Below the pieces are notes generated by a model. That model was not told the origin of the DNA, searched no databases, and was given only the letters and a program-made list of their open reading frames with translations. DNA of 64,000 nt, taken from NCBI RefSeq assembly GCF_000210295.1, contig NC_026744.1, forward strand, positions 868,001-932,000. The letters run 5' to 3'. This DNA comes from Trypanosoma brucei gambiense DAL972 (taxonomy: Eukaryota; Euglenozoa; Kinetoplastea; Trypanosomatida; Trypanosomatidae). The position numbers and the translations under genes were made by a program. Shown piece after piece: positions 1-9,874 of this stretch (the stretch's first letter is position 1; every line of letters begins with the position of its first letter).

Positions 1-234
1 AACGTACTGGTCGTACGTGACCAACCCGGTACGATCACCGGCCTGACCAGGGCCCAAAACAGCGGTCCAGCCCTCACCAGAGACGCGCCCCCATACGTTT
101 GCAGCAACATTACTATTCATAACATCCTCCATTGTTCGCCCCCCTGCAGAGTCCACCTGAATAATAGTTTTATTGATATCCATGTTTATGACGAGGTGTC
201 TTCGGGGGCACTGCTCGAGGAACAGGCGGGACAT
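1..234 (-). CDS. Partial conserved protein, possible HAD-like fold (5' end only)
   Basis: An open minus-strand frame starts at the ATG read from 234 and runs off the left edge, giving 78 residues. An in-frame stop lies about 40 bases upstream of the ATG, so this is the first possible start; a second ATG follows 17 codons later. The segment reads HLVINMDINKTIIQVD and later ANVWGRVSGEGWTAVLGPG. The hydrophobic strand followed by DINKT resembles the first motif of HAD-superfamily hydrolases (DxDxT or DxN), which suggests a phosphatase-like protein. That assignment is tentative because only the N-terminus is present. It is the last gene seen of the minus-strand cluster, downstream of the Derlin gene. 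Confidence 0.6.
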   Translation of the reverse strand, partial: MSRLFLEQCPRRHLVINMDINKTIIQVDSAGGRTMEDVMNSNVAANVWGRVSGEGWTAVLGPGQAGDRTGLVTYDQYV

Positions 235-1176
235 AGCTTTCAAGACTACCGCAGGACAAAAAACAGCGCCTTAAAGAGAATGAGTAAATTAAGGCTTGGA
301 GGCACTACTTGAAGAAATGAAAAAATGATGCATGGGCGAGGAAATACATCACGCAAACAATAGCCATACATGATCAGCGCTAAAACGCGCTTCTTACATC
401 CAGCAGTCAGACAAACACTGTCCGCTGCAGCGCGTTTCGACGGATTCTGGCGACGCACAACAAAAAAGAATGACAAAAAGCTGACGGCTCACACTCATTT
501 TCTGTCACGGGGAGGCGGGGAACGTCTTGGCGTGCGCATGAGACTACTACCGCTCGAAAAATATATATTCCCCCCTCCTCCCTCAACACGCAGTCACTCC
601 ACCCTGCACCAGCGGGCGGCACTCGAGCTAGTCGTTGCAGTCATTTATGTTTTGTATGATTCAAGACGGCTCCGCACAACCTTTGGGGTATCACCAAACA
701 CACGTCGCCGGGATGCTAACTTCACCCCAGGGTTATAGGCAAAAAAAAAAATGAACACCCTCTCAGAAACACCGTATTAACAGGAAACATGAAGGTGTCG
801 GGAATTTCAAACGAATCACGACATTTGCTTGAACGTAAACACATCGACGGGAACGACTAACAACATCCTTGTGTATATGACACCTCCTCCTCATCAGATC
901 GCCCCCAGGTTCAAAACTGTGGCAAGAACGGCCTTGCGGATACAACAGAGAGGGGAATCGTTTTAAATAGACAAGCAGACACGGGTGGTTCAGCTTTCAA
1001 GGGAGCAATCTCAAACACTGCCCGCGCTGATGTGGGGCGACTGGTGGCTTCGTACACCACACCCATCGAGGACAGACAAAGATCTGAAAACAATGGTCGA
1101 TCTCTCAAAGACGCCCCCTCCCTCTCCACACATAATTTCCACACAACAGAAGGGTTCTCAAGGTCATGGAGGAGCG
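235..1176. other. Intergenic region, no supported gene
   Basis: This stretch lies between the partial gene at the left edge and the Derlin gene and should hold the Derlin 3' UTR and the 5' UTR of the next gene. Short frames exist on both strands, but none has an ATG start with recognisable protein features. No convincing RNA gene was seen. Confidence 0.6.
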
Positions 1177-1794
1177 CTACCGTATGAAGTAGCGCTGTAC
1201 GCGCAGGGGATGAATCTTCGTAATGCGTGGAAATATTTCCAGTAGGTACCACAGGATGTGGCCCACCAAATCAGCCATCACTTCAGTACCAATACCAACT
1301 TCACCGAACATAACGCTCATCAGAAGGAATACAAGGGGGAGGTATCGCACCTGCACCGTCAAAAGACCAAAAATGCTCGCCTCCTGATGAGGCAGCAGCC
1401 GCCCAAAGAGATACACCAGCGCCTTCGAAAACTGGTTACTGAGGTATGGTGTTTCTATAGCACGAGTGCTTCTGAGGAAAAGTAAAAGCCCTGCCCCAGT
1501 AAAGAGGGTCAGGCAGTAGTCTAGACGCCGTCAGTGGAAGTACTGCAATTCAATGCTGCTGCTCACCATATATAACCAGTGTAACTCGATAATACTACTG
1601 AGGTTGAGGGGGCCAAAGTAAAAGAATGTTGAGACCAGCCGCCAATAATGCTTTTCTTGGAACGCGAGGGTAGGACTGAAAATCATCTGCAGTGGGTGGA
1701 CGAGGCCGAACGAAACTAGCACAACCGAGATCACACTAAGGCACAGCAGCAGCCTTGTTACTGGCGGTATCTCCCATAGAAAGTTAAAGTCCAT
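1177..1794 (-). pseudogene. Derlin (Der1-like) gene interrupted by one in-frame TGA
   Basis: The first 87 codons from the ATG at 1794 encode a Derlin N-terminus: WEIPPVTRLLL, then SPTLAFQEKHYWRLVSTFFY and SSSIELQYFH. The frame then meets TGA at 1531-1533 and continues in the same frame as RRLDYCLTLFTGAGLLL, MYLF-type membrane segments and DLVGHILWYLLEIFP, ending at TAG 1177-1179. These two halves match the family order (PxxTR, WR.xTxFxYFG, GR.xDY, NLxGHxYYFLE). Derlins are multipass ER membrane proteins that help export misfolded proteins for degradation. The total length of 205 sense codons plus the TGA is near the family size, about 200-250. In the family a glycine precedes the RxxDY motif, so a GGA to TGA change is the simplest explanation. 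It may be a pseudogene, a strain-specific nonsense allele, a sequence error, or a recoded UGA. Confidence 0.85.
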
Positions 1795-2167
1795 GGCAAC
1801 AATCAGCCTGGAAGCGAGATGTTCTCCGGAGATGTCCGTGGGGTCCTCCTAGCTAGTTCCAAAGTAGCAACCATGAAAATGTAGTGAGGGAGATGAAGTT
1901 AACGTACGGAAGGAGCATACGGCACTCATCAACAGAGTAGAACACGGACGTGAGGAAAATTAAAGGAGAAAAAACGGGCGAAGGTATCTTCTGGTCACCC
2001 GAAGCAAGCACCCACTATAACTCTTTTCCAGGGAGAACAGGCGGTGCGGGTTGCACATCGCGGGGCGGTCGCTCCCCGGCTTGTTCCTCCCGTACACACC
2101 CCGCTGCACGCCGCACACCGCTTTTTCCACGTCCATCATCCCACAAAAACGGGTCAGAAACACCCCA
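1795..2167. other. Intergenic spacer
   Basis: The spacer sits between the Derlin start and the stop of the next upstream minus-strand gene. It should hold the 3' UTR and splice signals. No gene is seen. Confidence 0.6.
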
Positions 2168-2746
2168 TTACATCTCCAGAGCCTTCATTAGCAACAAACC
2201 TGAGAGGAGCATAAGAGAGGAATTCGCTACTCCAACGATGACACATGTGTTGATGTCCCACTCCGAGTCCGACAAGCTACGGAGATGGTGAATAACCCAC
2301 AATGATGTCAGCATAAATACGCCACTGAACATCATGAAGGCCACTAGTACGCCCACTTCTACGAATCTGCGATCGCGGCAACGCGTAAACGTGAGTGGTG
2401 TGCTTGCAAGCAGCATTAGAGCAGCAAGACACACCTGCCACCTCAGAAGGGTCTGCACGAGAATTCCCTGTTGTCCATAAGTTAATAGGTAGAACGTAAC
2501 AAGTAACAGTGTTAGAAGTGACCACAAAGCAGGCCATGAGATGAAAACAAAAGGCAACATATGTTCCCTCCTTGCACTCTGGGGAGCCATTCTCTCTAAT
2601 TTGCGTATACCATCTTCGATGAAGGCATCATACTTCCTTTCCAGGTACTGAAGTGACTCAAACTCTCCGGGTGATAAGTTACCGCAGTCCCTCGCAGCTC
2701 GAAGGGTGTCCAACTGGTACTCATCTTCTCGGGTAAAGTCACCCAT
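2168..2746 (-). CDS. Four-pass membrane protein of unknown function
   Basis: The frame is open upstream to a GTG at 2803, but the first in-frame ATG is at 2746, giving 192 residues. The first 70 residues are polar and charged, with two short helix-like stretches (SPGEFESLQYLERKYDAF and IRKLERM). Four hydrophobic segments follow: around FISWPALWSLLTLLLVTFYLL, LLRWQVCLAALMLLAS, VGVLVAFMMFSGVFMLTSLWV, and VIVGVANSSLMLLSGLLLM. The layout, a cytosolic N-terminal helix followed by four membrane helices, is all that can be said. I do not recognise the family. It lies between DCAF1 and Derlin in the same transcription unit. Derlin also acts in the ER membrane, but no functional link can be claimed from position alone. 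Confidence 0.75.
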   Translation of the reverse strand: MGDFTREDEYQLDTLRAARDCGNLSPGEFESLQYLERKYDAFIEDGIRKLERMAPQSARREHMLPFVFISWPALWSLLTLLLVTFYLLTYGQQGILVQTLLRWQVCLAALMLLASTPLTFTRCRDRRFVEVGVLVAFMMFSGVFMLTSLWVIHHLRSLSDSEWDINTCVIVGVANSSLMLLSGLLLMKALEM

Positions 2747-3180
2747 CACATTCACATGTGATATATTAACCAACAATGCAGTCTTGGATGTACGAAACGC
2801 CACGCAGGGCTTTCCACTCCCTTCCTACCGAAACCCCACGGTACAAATTAAAAATAAGGAAGGTGAAGCACAGAACAATGTAAGCAGTGCTATTAAAAGG
2901 CCGCAGGTCAAAATATCAACCTTATACCTGTAAAAGGTGCATTCCTCCTTGGCAGTCTTAGGGCTCCACGGGAGCTTACATGGACGTTAAAACCTCTGGT
3001 GGCATCGTCACGGGACAAAAAAAATGGGAAACTACTTTGGTAGCACAATCCCGTTCCCGCTAACAGCCCCCACGTCAGCCTATCCTCACGCTCATTTTTA
3101 CGAACAAAGAGTAAAAAAGTGTAGAACCTGGCCAGCAAAAGAGGTGCTTCTGCCGCCAACGTTCGTCACATGGAGTCCGC
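2747..3180. other. Intergenic spacer
   Basis: This spacer holds the 3' UTR of the DCAF1 homologue and the 5' UTR of the membrane protein. No gene is seen. Confidence 0.6.
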
Positions 3181-6100
3181 TCACGTCGATTCCAACGACG
3201 CCTCATCATCACTATTCTCCCCGTTCCGCGATGCAGCTTCGTCCTGGGACTCAGTCGTCTCTTCCTCCCCCATCGTCCACGTATCACTTCCGTCGCCACC
3301 GCCATCCACCTCGGCAGAATCCGAGTCACTCGTTGTTTCTGTGTTGCTGTAATACTCCGGGGAGTCGGAAGCGCTTGCCCATTCATAAGAATCGCTGTCA
3401 TCTTCACCATCATCGTCATCTTCGTCATAACCTCCAGACCAAGAACCGTTGTTTCCTACCTCGTCATCGTCATCGCTCTCCGCAAGACCTGCCCCACTAT
3501 CATTACTCCGATCGTTTTGTGGGAGCGAGAACGCTTGTTGACCAGGTAGCGGGCCGGAGGATGTTGAGAACACACGCACTACGGCTGCTGCGTCACCATC
3601 GAGAATCGCAGCACAGTAACGGTCCGATGGTTCAATGGCAAAGGCTCTGAAGGCTGGGCGCACTTCTGTTGAAAACACGGTCTCAAATGTGTAACTATCA
3701 ACCACTGAAAGAACTGGTGTAGCCGTGTGAGACAACGCAGATGCTTCGCGAAAGCTATAAATCACACGTCTAAAAGGGCTGGTGTAGAAACTGCTGCTGT
3801 TCCTGAAGGAAGGTACGGTCTGCAGTATGGACAGGGTCCGCAAATCCCATACCTTTTCATCAATCATCACAAGGGGGTTGAACGGATGAAAAATATTGCA
3901 AAAGGAGTTGGTAAAACGGTCAAAACGACAGATGGGTCTGTCACCGCACCGAACATCCCACAGAACAGCGTCACTGAGAACAAGCTGAGAGAACTGGTCA
4001 AAGGTGGCTACGTTGTCAACGTTTTCCCCAACCCACGACGGATCGCTAAAATGACGCACCTCACATTGCGCCCTGAGGTCGTAAAGACGGCAGGTGTGCT
4101 CCTCGTCACACGTTGCTAACAAATATGTGTTACAACAAGAGAACATGGCCGCACGGCTATCCTCAACCTGGTACTTCACCGCAGGAAGCTCATTACGACC
4201 CATCACAGCTACCTTGTGCTCCGCGTTTACCAACCCCAGTAAGGCACTATCGTCAGACACGTAAATTCCAACGACACTACCGTTATCGAAGGCCAAATGC
4301 TGTTCTGACAACTTGTCGTCCGTGGAATCATCTGGGAACGTGTCAAACAGAGCAATCCCGCCTTCAGAGGTTCCCACAACTAGTGTCTCCCCATCATCGC
4401 AAAAGGCCACACTATCGCCCTGAAGTTCATCTCCACTCCCCGTTATGTCGAATAAATAACCCGGGTTACGGTACGTAAAGTGGTTTTCGTTCGTCCTTGT
4501 GCGTAGTGAGAAATCTAATCCCATCTTTTGCACCAAGCGCCTGTTAAACGCGTTTCGCGTTTGATCAACAGGGGCATCCAGTGGGTAGTAAACATGGCCC
4601 TTCCGCAAATCAAATTGAGGCAAGGTTGTAATGGGATTGGTGCACTTCTCATGCTGTTGTCTCAGGTAAGAGCGCACAATGCCATCAAGGGTGGGTGCCC
4701 CGATGGGGGACAGTGCCATATCGGGCGAGGCATTCGCCGAATGTTGTGCCATTGCGATATCACACGAAAGAGGAGCGTCACGCCGAAGAGCTGAAGCTGC
4801 ATTCAGCAACCCCTCCGTCTCTAAGTGGCGGCAAATCAGCTCCAACAGTGATTCACGCGAATAACTTATGTGAGATCGAGCAATGACAGCCTGGCGTTGC
4901 TCCAACTCGACGGGGTCCACAGAAACGGACGGAGTGGTCCTATTCGTCTCATCGAAGAGAAAGCACTTGATGTTCTCCATAAACCGACCTGTTGCGTGCA
5001 CCTCGCTCGCCACATAGCGCGGCCCCATCATGGTTAAGTACTCCTTTTGAATATCTCCATATTGGGTCATAAGTTCCCGCGCCACTGAGCCAACCCCTAG
5101 AGCATCAAAGAGAAGACGTGTATCAGCATACCGTCGAAGGGTAACCATCAGTTGCAGTGCCCGTGCGACCACGGGAAACAACTGCAGTTTAACCGACATT
5201 GCCGGATCCTTCCGAACTTTCAAAACCTCCAACAGCGTACGAACGCCGTCGTTTGCTCGGATCATACCACAAACGCGGTTAAAGGTGGCCACACAAACAT
5301 CGTCGTTTTTGTCAGCGGGTAATCGCGTTAAATTCAACAGTATCTGCAACGAAGTAGCAACACACGGAATGAGATGGGACTCCCTAGAGGCGTTTCCGTT
5401 TTGGAACGCCGATGTTAATTCACTCACTATCATAATCAAGTGCGCAACCCCCGATTCAGGGTACTGAGCATCGGCAACCAAGGGTCGGAAGAAGGGTACA
5501 ACTACCAAAACACAAAGCACATTTAGCGATGCGGCAAGTAAGTCCCATCGACCCTGTGTGAAGTAGAACTGCGCACAACGTAGCAGTATCTGGTGAAAAT
5601 TATTATCCGCGAAGAAACGAAATGCAGCAAGCCTATCTCGAGTAAGCAGGCTTTGGATTGTTTCGGTAGATATATCCGGAATAGTGGCAGAAGGGGCCGA
5701 CAAATAACCGAGAACCGATTCCACGGTGGCAGGGTCTCGGGGCAGTGACCTCTCTGGTGCAGAATCGGTCACTAAAACCGATAAAAATCTGTGCTTCCGG
5801 AATATGACCCTCGTGGCCAACATCAGATGAGAAATCAAGTAAACGTAGGCGCACTTTAACGCCGCCAATGTTACTCCTGGACAAATAACATCAAACTGTT
5901 CTTCCGAACTCTGTAACAGCCGCTCTATTAAGCCAAGTGTTGCTTGGGGCCCTTGATGCGCGTCAAAAAAGGTAACAACATAAGGGAAACTCAAAGCAAG
6001 GAAAAGGAAGCCTCCCGCGCTGCCTTGTACGTCGTGACTCGAGGCAACTTTCCACTGATGCAGAATGAAGTTCAATATCGGCTCGAAGTATTCACCATGG

Positions 6101-8133
6101 TTTCGAAGCAGGTTCTCAAACACCGCAGCTCTAGCTAATTGAGACAGCACGATGCAGCACCCATACATTGTCACTGGATCTAAACGGCCATCAGTTAACT
6201 TTATGATCTGCTTCAAACCTCCCAGTTCTAGGAAAATCAAAGCGAGTTTCTTGTGGGTAAACAAAGAGTTTAGAACCCAACCAACCCTACCCACCAACTC
6301 CCGCATTTTTCGGTAATGGCTCTTAGTTGTTTGTAGTTCAGCACTCCAGTTCAAACGAACTTCAAGTAATTCGCGTTCGTCCGCGTTCATTTCCACATTG
6401 TCCTCTGATAAGACGAACCCCAATGCTTTTTTCTCCTCCGTTTCCACAGCTGCAGTAGCTGCATCCAAATCGACTCGACTCAATACGTAGAACATGGATT
6501 CCACTGTTTGGAACTGGAGAGCAGGTAGAACTGTCTCTCGTTGGTGACAAAGTGCTCCCACGACGGCGCAACACAACATAAACTCTTCCATCTTGAAGTC
6601 AATGTTTTCTGGCATCAGGGTCTGAATATTCAAAAAATGATCCCACGGAACAACTTGATCGTTTGGACCCTTGTACTTGTAGCGGAAGAATCGGTTCCCC
6701 TCACTCTCGTGAGGGGGACAGTCGACACTCCTTATCCAACGAACAACCACTTCCTCTGCCGTAGTTACCTCCACAACCTCACCAAAATCGCATTTTTTCC
6801 CTTGATCATTGAAGCACCACATAGGACCGCGACCTACCCTGTCACCCCTTCGTGGCTGCCAAAAATCTGGTAACTTCCGAAAACGGGGTGATTCCTCTCC
6901 TGTTTCGAACTTCCTCTTTTTGTGGGGCCTAGATATCAGATCATCTCCTCCCCCTTGATTAAATTCTGCCAGGGTAGATTCATGTTCCACCTCTTTTATC
7001 GGTATAGTTGACCTATCAAACATTGGAGATGAAGAGGCTTGCTCAGATCCCGCAAACTGCGAATGTGAAGAAAGGGACATCTGCTTTGATTGGGGCAACA
7101 CTTGTTGCGCTTCCTTCACGCATGGCACCCCTACGGAGCTCCCAGCAGCAACTTCGGGTGACGTCTTACGTGAGAGCGTGGGAGAATTCAGCTCACTCCT
7201 GATAACGGCAGAGTAGTGTCTGAAGGGGGACCGACTCCATCTTTGTGAGGGAGATATCCCATTGTTTTCAGGATAACCAAATATCCGGTGAACCAGATGT
7301 CGCAATCTCTGAAGCAAAACCCGCGGCACCTGTTGACTAAGTGCCTCACCTACCGCTTGGTCATCCTCTTCAAGCCTGCTAAACACCAGAGAGAGGGCAA
7401 TAAGCCGTTTTTGTCTCTTCTTCTCTCCTATGATAACTTTACAGAGATCTTGTATAGGTGTAGAGTCCAAAAAATTTCCCCGTGATCCCTCCACCAGCAA
7501 AAACGCCGTATAAGTGGCGATACTTTGTGTCCTCACCACACTTTTATAAAGGATTGGCTCACTCTGAATTGATCTTCCCTCAGATCTCGACAACAAATCA
7601 TCCCGTTCCACATTAAAATTAATCATTTCTCCCATGTACTCACAAAAGGGTGCATTATTACAAACCGTTTTGATAAGAGACTCAAAAGGCGCGCGATCCT
7701 GTAGACTCATCGTGCTAGCATAAACGTCAGTACAACGTTTATACTCATCATGAAGAATTTTCGCTAATTGACCCCACAGAAAAAGTTCAAGATTTATGTA
7801 CTCTTGTAGCAGAGTCAGTGTTTGTTTGTCACCGCTTTCGGTGTCTATTGTTTCTCCCTGTGACTCGGGGGAAGTATTCCTTGCCTGAGCCCTAAGTCTT
7901 TCTTTTAGCATTTTAATCTGCTTCTGGGCCTTCGTGAGACGTCGCATGATGTGTTTGAGTGTACCGACTAATTCGGCTGACACAATGATGTCATCTTCGA
8001 AGTTTTCCTCCCCGCTCCGCACTGCAAGCTCATTGAGAACATTAAACGACATATTATTTGCAGCATCGTCTACCGATAAAGTCGTAAAGTGGTCAGTGCC
8101 ATCTGCAAGACGACTCCCTTGCAAATTTTCCAT
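3181..8133 (-). CDS. DCAF1: DCAF1 (VprBP)-like CUL4-DDB1 substrate receptor, LisH/WD40 protein
   Basis: The frame is open to 8247, but the likely start is the ATG at 8133 (MENLQGSRLADG), giving 1650 residues. A long helical N-terminal region of the armadillo-like type comes first. A LisH motif lies near residues 1085-1120 (SRESLLELICRHLETEGLL). A WD40 propeller follows from about 1220 to 1530, and then a strongly acidic Asp/Glu/Ser tail of about 115 residues. Two WDxR motifs, VLWDVRCGDRPICRFDRF near 1393 and KVWDLRTLSILQTVPSF near 1428, match the paired DDB1-binding motifs of DCAF1 proteins, including the following HTVP-like sequence. The acidic C-terminal tail is also typical. The known family role is to present substrates to the CUL4-DDB1 ubiquitin ligase, mainly in the nucleus. 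A good pyrimidine tract lies upstream on this strand. The substrates cannot be read from the sequence. Confidence 0.93.
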   Translation of the reverse strand: MENLQGSRLADGTDHFTTLSVDDAANNMSFNVLNELAVRSGEENFEDDIIVSAELVGTLKHIMRRLTKAQKQIKMLKERLRAQARNTSPESQGETIDTESGDKQTLTLLQEYINLELFLWGQLAKILHDEYKRCTDVYASTMSLQDRAPFESLIKTVCNNAPFCEYMGEMINFNVERDDLLSRSEGRSIQSEPILYKSVVRTQSIATYTAFLLVEGSRGNFLDSTPIQDLCKVIIGEKKRQKRLIALSLVFSRLEEDDQAVGEALSQQVPRVLLQRLRHLVHRIFGYPENNGISPSQRWSRSPFRHYSAVIRSELNSPTLSRKTSPEVAAGSSVGVPCVKEAQQVLPQSKQMSLSSHSQFAGSEQASSSPMFDRSTIPIKEVEHESTLAEFNQGGGDDLISRPHKKRKFETGEESPRFRKLPDFWQPRRGDRVGRGPMWCFNDQGKKCDFGEVVEVTTAEEVVVRWIRSVDCPPHESEGNRFFRYKYKGPNDQVVPWDHFLNIQTLMPENIDFKMEEFMLCCAVVGALCHQRETVLPALQFQTVESMFYVLSRVDLDAATAAVETEEKKALGFVLSEDNVEMNADERELLEVRLNWSAELQTTKSHYRKMRELVGRVGWVLNSLFTHKKLALIFLELGGLKQIIKLTDGRLDPVTMYGCCIVLSQLARAAVFENLLRNHGEYFEPILNFILHQWKVASSHDVQGSAGGFLFLALSFPYVVTFFDAHQGPQATLGLIERLLQSSEEQFDVICPGVTLAALKCAYVYLISHLMLATRVIFRKHRFLSVLVTDSAPERSLPRDPATVESVLGYLSAPSATIPDISTETIQSLLTRDRLAAFRFFADNNFHQILLRCAQFYFTQGRWDLLAASLNVLCVLVVVPFFRPLVADAQYPESGVAHLIMIVSELTSAFQNGNASRESHLIPCVATSLQILLNLTRLPADKNDDVCVATFNRVCGMIRANDGVRTLLEVLKVRKDPAMSVKLQLFPVVARALQLMVTLRRYADTRLLFDALGVGSVARELMTQYGDIQKEYLTMMGPRYVASEVHATGRFMENIKCFLFDETNRTTPSVSVDPVELEQRQAVIARSHISYSRESLLELICRHLETEGLLNAASALRRDAPLSCDIAMAQHSANASPDMALSPIGAPTLDGIVRSYLRQQHEKCTNPITTLPQFDLRKGHVYYPLDAPVDQTRNAFNRRLVQKMGLDFSLRTRTNENHFTYRNPGYLFDITGSGDELQGDSVAFCDDGETLVVGTSEGGIALFDTFPDDSTDDKLSEQHLAFDNGSVVGIYVSDDSALLGLVNAEHKVAVMGRNELPAVKYQVEDSRAAMFSCCNTYLLATCDEEHTCRLYDLRAQCEVRHFSDPSWVGENVDNVATFDQFSQLVLSDAVLWDVRCGDRPICRFDRFTNSFCNIFHPFNPLVMIDEKVWDLRTLSILQTVPSFRNSSSFYTSPFRRVIYSFREASALSHTATPVLSVVDSYTFETVFSTEVRPAFRAFAIEPSDRYCAAILDGDAAAVVRVFSTSSGPLPGQQAFSLPQNDRSNDSGAGLAESDDDDEVGNNGSWSGGYDEDDDDGEDDSDSYEWASASDSPEYYSNTETTSDSDSAEVDGGGDGSDTWTMGEEETTESQDEAASRNGENSDDEASLEST

Positions 8134-9059
8134 CAAGTTAAAAATGGTAGGAAAAAACTTTGTAGAAAAGAAGAGCTTTAAATAAACGAGTGGTGGTAAA
8201 TTCAGAACTGCATCAAAGGGTAGCAATTTAGTATAACATCTTATCAAGGCTAGTCACATCTCGGTCGTCGCAACGTGAGAAATGGATAAGCAGAAAATAT
8301 ATATAATTCTCACAATATACAAAAAAGGGAGAGAAAGATAGAGAGAAGTAAAACCATCCCATATAACATTGTCTCTTTTCTTTTTCCTTCTGTTCCCTAC
8401 ACCTAATGACCTCACAGGCTCACTGTGTTTCCCTCAGACATAAAACACGGAACATATCTATAACACACGGTGTTCGCTACCCTCCTAACATTGGTGCCAC
8501 AATGGCGTTAAACCTACATATGCGTAAGAACCTTTTATTTCTTCTCACCACTCATTGGGACGCTAACTCGAGTCCTACATTATGAATGAAGCCAAAAATA
8601 AGAAGAGAGTCAGCGCAACCCTGCCTAACTTGTATGCCAGCTATCGTCAATAAAAGCGTCTGCCCCATTCACAAAATATATAGCGATAATACGTTATTGC
8701 TTTTCATGGTAATCGACTGCTACAACAAAATGTGCTCTAAAAAGATAAGCACATGAAATGCGAACGATTACAAAAAACTGTGGAACGATAACAAGCTACT
8801 CATATGCTATTCTCACGGTGTATTGTTTTACATGCACACACGTACCTCAAAGACATGTTTTCCACAAAATTATTTTTCCTCCAATAATGATAATTGCGAA
8901 TGTGGGGTTCAACAAGTTAGGTTCAAAACACTGAAAGCACAAGTGCATATAATAATTCCTGCAATACTTACGGGCACCACAATTGGCTCTAAGCATATTT
9001 TCTCTGCGATTACAACTCGTTTGAATAATTTAACAGACAAAAACCACTACTGCAATTAA
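8134..9059. other. Intergenic region with splice signals for DCAF1
   Basis: No gene is seen. On the minus strand a pyrimidine tract at about 8318-8352 (reading CTTCTCTCTATCTTTCTCTC) is followed by AG dinucleotides near 8240-8260. This is a plausible trans-splice acceptor for the DCAF1 mRNA. The rest is AT-rich and should be the 3' UTR of the DOT1-like gene. Confidence 0.5.
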
Positions 9060-9874
9060 TCAAGTAATTTTTCTGTAGATAAAAAACGGTGCCTCATCGT
9101 TCCAGTCGGCTGTCAGGTGAACATAAGATACAAGCTTCATTTGGCTCCCAACCAAAAGATTTTCATGCAAGGGGCGAGATGTTACCACACACAACAAAGC
9201 AGGTAAAGACACCACGAGCTCCGTCAACCTCTTCATCAACTCATCATCAAACATCCACGAGTGGGTGAATATAACATTGACATTTTCTTCAACCATTCTC
9301 CGCGCACAATTGACAAAGTCATCTTGTATAAAGATAGCCTGCTTGCCGGAAAAGTTCTCTGGAAAATATGACAGGGCCTTAGCAAAAGCCGTTGTCGCAG
9401 CGCGATGTCGGGAGGGTATAACTTCAACGCCTACAACCTTCCTGCAGTTGGTCTCAGCCAGTAACTGAAGGCACACATTTCCAACTCCACTACCTATATC
9501 ACAAAAAACAGCGCTTTCTCAATGGAAACTACTGAATTATCAGTTGTATTTGCAAGGTGATCTCCCGTTACACAGCGGCGGAGCTGAGGTACAATGTGAG
9601 ATGTCCACATTTTGCGCACACCGTCAAAGTCGATAACGCCAATCTGAGCGAAAACATTCGGCTTCACAGTGAGAATTTCTTCACCTGCCTCCAATTGGCC
9701 GCGTTCTTCGTATTGGTCGTTCAAATGTTCATATATCCGCTGATATATTGCCTTGAAATTCCCTGGGGAAAATAACAAACTGCTCGATCTTCGTACAGCA
9801 ATAAAAGAGTGTGTCTGTTTATTGTTTAAGTACACCAACAGCGCTCCAATAGCACTACCCACTCCAACAGACAT
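9060..9874 (-). pseudogene. DOT1-like methyltransferase with a one-base frameshift
   Basis: Two minus-strand frames together make one DOT1-type protein of about 270 residues. The first, from the ATG at 9874 to a stop at 9494, has a hydrophobic N-terminus (GSAIGALLVYL) and the pre-domain helices, including FAQIGVIDFDGVRKMW. It ends just as the SAM-binding motif begins. The second, to TGA/TAA at 9060, carries GSGVGNVCLQLLAETNCRK, then a VIFTHSWMFDDELMKRL segment and VVTSRPL. These correspond to the family's DxGSGVGxVVLQ, the VIFVNNFAF block and the SSKPF block. The break is at a run of six T (plus-strand A run near 9508-9516); a seventh T would restore DIGSGVGN. DOT1 enzymes methylate histone H3 on the equivalent of Lys79. 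T. brucei has DOT1A and DOT1B; which of these, or whether a third paralogue, cannot be settled here. The membrane-like N-terminus is unusual for a nuclear enzyme. Confidence 0.85.

Noticed and set aside
1..1176. Selenocysteine insertion (SECIS) element downstream of the broken Derlin
   Set aside because: I looked for the ATGA, AA-loop and GA core on the minus strand and found no pairing stem by eye. A proper structural search is still needed.
911..1252. 113-residue minus-strand frame overlapping the Derlin 3' end
   Set aside because: It starts at a GTG inside the Derlin coding sequence in another frame and has no recognisable features; most of it lies in the expected 3' UTR.
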